Origin: Fidelibacterota bacterium
GTDB taxonomy: Bacteria > Fidelibacterota > UBA8477 > JABMPR01
Direction: 5' to 3'
Length of the DNA: 7,758 bases
Assembly: GCA_030596225.1 (NCBI GenBank)
Contig: JAUVKO010000093.1
Location: forward strand, 1-7,758
A model generated the notes under the pieces. That model searched no databases. It had not been told where the DNA came from and saw nothing but the letters and a program-made list of their open reading frames with translations. The stretch's first letter is position 1. Every line of letters begins with the position of its first letter. A program made the position numbers and the translations under genes. Below are positions 6,388 through 7,758 of the stretch, piece by piece.

Positions 6388-7674
6388 TCATTTCAGATTC
6401 AGAGCTTTATAACCCTTAAAGGTTGCCAAATCGCCAAGTTCCTCTTCAATTCGCAGCAATTGGTTGTATTTAGCAATACGATCACTGCGTGAAGCTGATC
6501 CGGTTTTGATCTGTCCGGCACCGGTGGCTACTGCCAGGTCTGCAATAGTAGTGTCTTCAGTCTCACCGGAGCGGTGGGAGATCACACAGGTCATATTATT
6601 CTCGTGAGCTAACTTGATGGTGTCCAGAGTTTCTGTTAATGTCCCGATCTGATTTAATTTAACAAGGATACTATTCATGGCCGATAGATCAATGGCTTTC
6701 TGAAGTCTTACAGGGTTGGTTACTGTAAGGTCATCACCCACAAGCTGAATCTGATTACCCAGCTTTGCATAGAGTTTCTGCCAACCTTCCCAGTCATTCT
6801 CGTCCATACCATCTTCAATAGAAACGATGGGATATTTTGAAACCCAGTCAGCATAAAAATCTACGATCTCATCTGAGTTAAGTGTTCGTCCTTCACCGGC
6901 GAGAGAGTAGAGACCTGTGTCTGCATCATAGATTTCACTAGAAGCAACATCCAAAGCAATAAATAGGTCTTTCCCGGCTTTGTAACTGGTTTTTTCGATA
7001 GCTTCGAGGATGACTTCCACAGCTTCCTCGTTGGAGCGCAGGTTGGGAGCAAAGCCTCCTTCATCACCTACGGATGTATTCATGCCCTTGCTTTTTAGAA
7101 CGCTCTTTAACTGGTGAAAAGTCTCGGCACCCATTTGCAAAGCCTGAGCAAATGTTTTAGCACCCAGCGGATAGACCATGAACTCCTGAAAATCCACATT
7201 ATTGTCAGCGTGTTCACCACCATTGAGAATATTCATCATGGGAGCCGGAAGCAGAGTGGCATCCTCACCACCCAGATATTCATAAAGGGTTAGATCAAAA
7301 TCCATGGCGGCTGCTTTAGCTGTTGCCAGAGAAACACCCAAAATAGCATTAGCACCCAGTTTAGCCTTATTCTCTGTCCCGTCGGTGGCAATCATTTTCT
7401 CATCTACAGCACGTTGCTCAACCGCTTCCATACCAATGACAGCTTTGGCTAAAATGTCATTCACATTGGCAACAGCCCGGGTTACCCCTTTACCGAGGTA
7501 TTTGGATTTATCCCCGTCTCTCAGCTCCACGGCTTCATGCTCTCCGGTGGAAGCACCTGAAGGCACAGCAGCCCGGCCAAAGGCTCCGCTCTCTAAATAT
7601 ACATCTACTTCAACGGTGGGATTCCCACGGGAATCCATGATCTGACGGCTAAAAACATCTACAATTTTTGACAT
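6388..7674 (-). CDS. eno: Enolase (phosphopyruvate hydratase)
   Basis: This enzyme interconverts 2-phosphoglycerate and phosphoenolpyruvate in glycolysis and gluconeogenesis. It is a cytoplasmic, Mg-dependent protein, also known in some bacteria as part of the RNA degradosome. The 428-residue length is usual. All expected active-site residues can be read: H155 in NGGEHADNN, E164 in DFQEF, E205 in GDEGGF, the three Mg ligands D242 (LDVASSE), E287 (IEDGM) and D314 (GDDL), the catalytic K339 within the signature ILVKLNQIGTLTET (336-349), H367-R368-S369 (SHRSGE), and K390. The N-terminal SRQIMDSRGNPTVEVDV and the mobile loop PSGASTGEHEA are intact. The ATG is preceded by GGAG at a 5-base spacing. 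It heads the eno-ftsB-barrel set on the minus strand. Confidence 0.99.
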   Translation of the reverse strand: MSKIVDVFSRQIMDSRGNPTVEVDVYLESGAFGRAAVPSGASTGEHEAVELRDGDKSKYLGKGVTRAVANVNDILAKAVIGMEAVEQRAVDEKMIATDGTENKAKLGANAILGVSLATAKAAAMDFDLTLYEYLGGEDATLLPAPMMNILNGGEHADNNVDFQEFMVYPLGAKTFAQALQMGAETFHQLKSVLKSKGMNTSVGDEGGFAPNLRSNEEAVEVILEAIEKTSYKAGKDLFIALDVASSEIYDADTGLYSLAGEGRTLNSDEIVDFYADWVSKYPIVSIEDGMDENDWEGWQKLYAKLGNQIQLVGDDLTVTNPVRLQKAIDLSAMNSILVKLNQIGTLTETLDTIKLAHENNMTCVISHRSGETEDTTIADLAVATGAGQIKTGSASRSDRIAKYNQLLRIEEELGDLATFKGYKALNLK

Positions 7675-7758
7675 ACAAACTCCATTTGAATTTTTCTTTT
7701 ATGAGGGATATTTCTTGTGATTTGTGTTGGTCTCATGAGCAAACAATCTAATTCAAAA
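7675..7758 (-). promoter_or_regulatory. Upstream region of eno with ribosome binding site
   Basis: GGAG on the minus strand (7683-7680) lies five bases before the eno ATG. The rest is AT-rich leader reaching the window edge. A short palindrome CTCATGAG is present near 7733-7740. I see no convincing -35/-10 pair; a promoter may lie partly outside the window. Confidence 0.5.

Noticed and set aside
7304..7645. 113-codon open frame on the plus strand opposite eno
   Set aside because: It lies wholly antisense to the highly conserved start of enolase; its Ala/Ser/Thr-rich composition is that of a shadow frame and no ribosome site is evident.

Overview
The window reads as a chromosomal segment of a Gram-negative (diderm) bacterium with moderate GC content, most plausibly from the Fibrobacteres-Chlorobi-Bacteroidetes (FCB) assemblage or a related candidate phylum such as Marinimicrobia. 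The evidence is a run of outer-membrane beta-barrel-like proteins with signal peptides, including a PorV/FadL-like small barrel and a helix-hairpin-helix plus barrel protein of a kind I know mainly from Bacteroidota and relatives. The phylum assignment is inference; the diderm assignment is well supported. There are no signs of phage, insertion sequences, CRISPR, tRNA or rRNA.

Layout, from the right edge in the direction of transcription (minus strand): enolase (eno, 7674-6388), a 150-bp spacer, an FtsB/DivIC-type septum formation protein (6237-5881), then after 10 bp a 595-residue aromatic-rich putative outer-membrane barrel (5870-4083). A small plus-strand DUF2164 gene (3744-4022) converges on this barrel gene. 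Between the two lies a perfect 13-bp inverted repeat with a 26-nt loop (4011-4062), which also covers the end of the DUF2164 reading frame. Left of DUF2164 and diverging from it is a second minus-strand set: a PorV-like small barrel (3639-2821), a helix-hairpin-helix/outer-membrane protein (2824-1067) joined to it by an ATGA stop/start overlap, and after a 29-bp gap an N-acetylmuramoyl-L-alanine amidase (1037 to beyond the left edge, truncated by the window).

Apart from enolase and DUF2164, every gene has an envelope role or location. FtsB acts in septum assembly, the amidase cleaves peptidoglycan, and three proteins look like outer-membrane barrels. The eno-ftsB linkage is known from other Gram-negative bacteria; the barrel genes are the less described part. 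The most interesting items are the coupled PorV-like/HhH-barrel pair next to an amidase, the uncharacterised barrel directly behind ftsB, and the long palindrome that may be an interspersed repeat. I did not find a clearly new defence or mobile system here.
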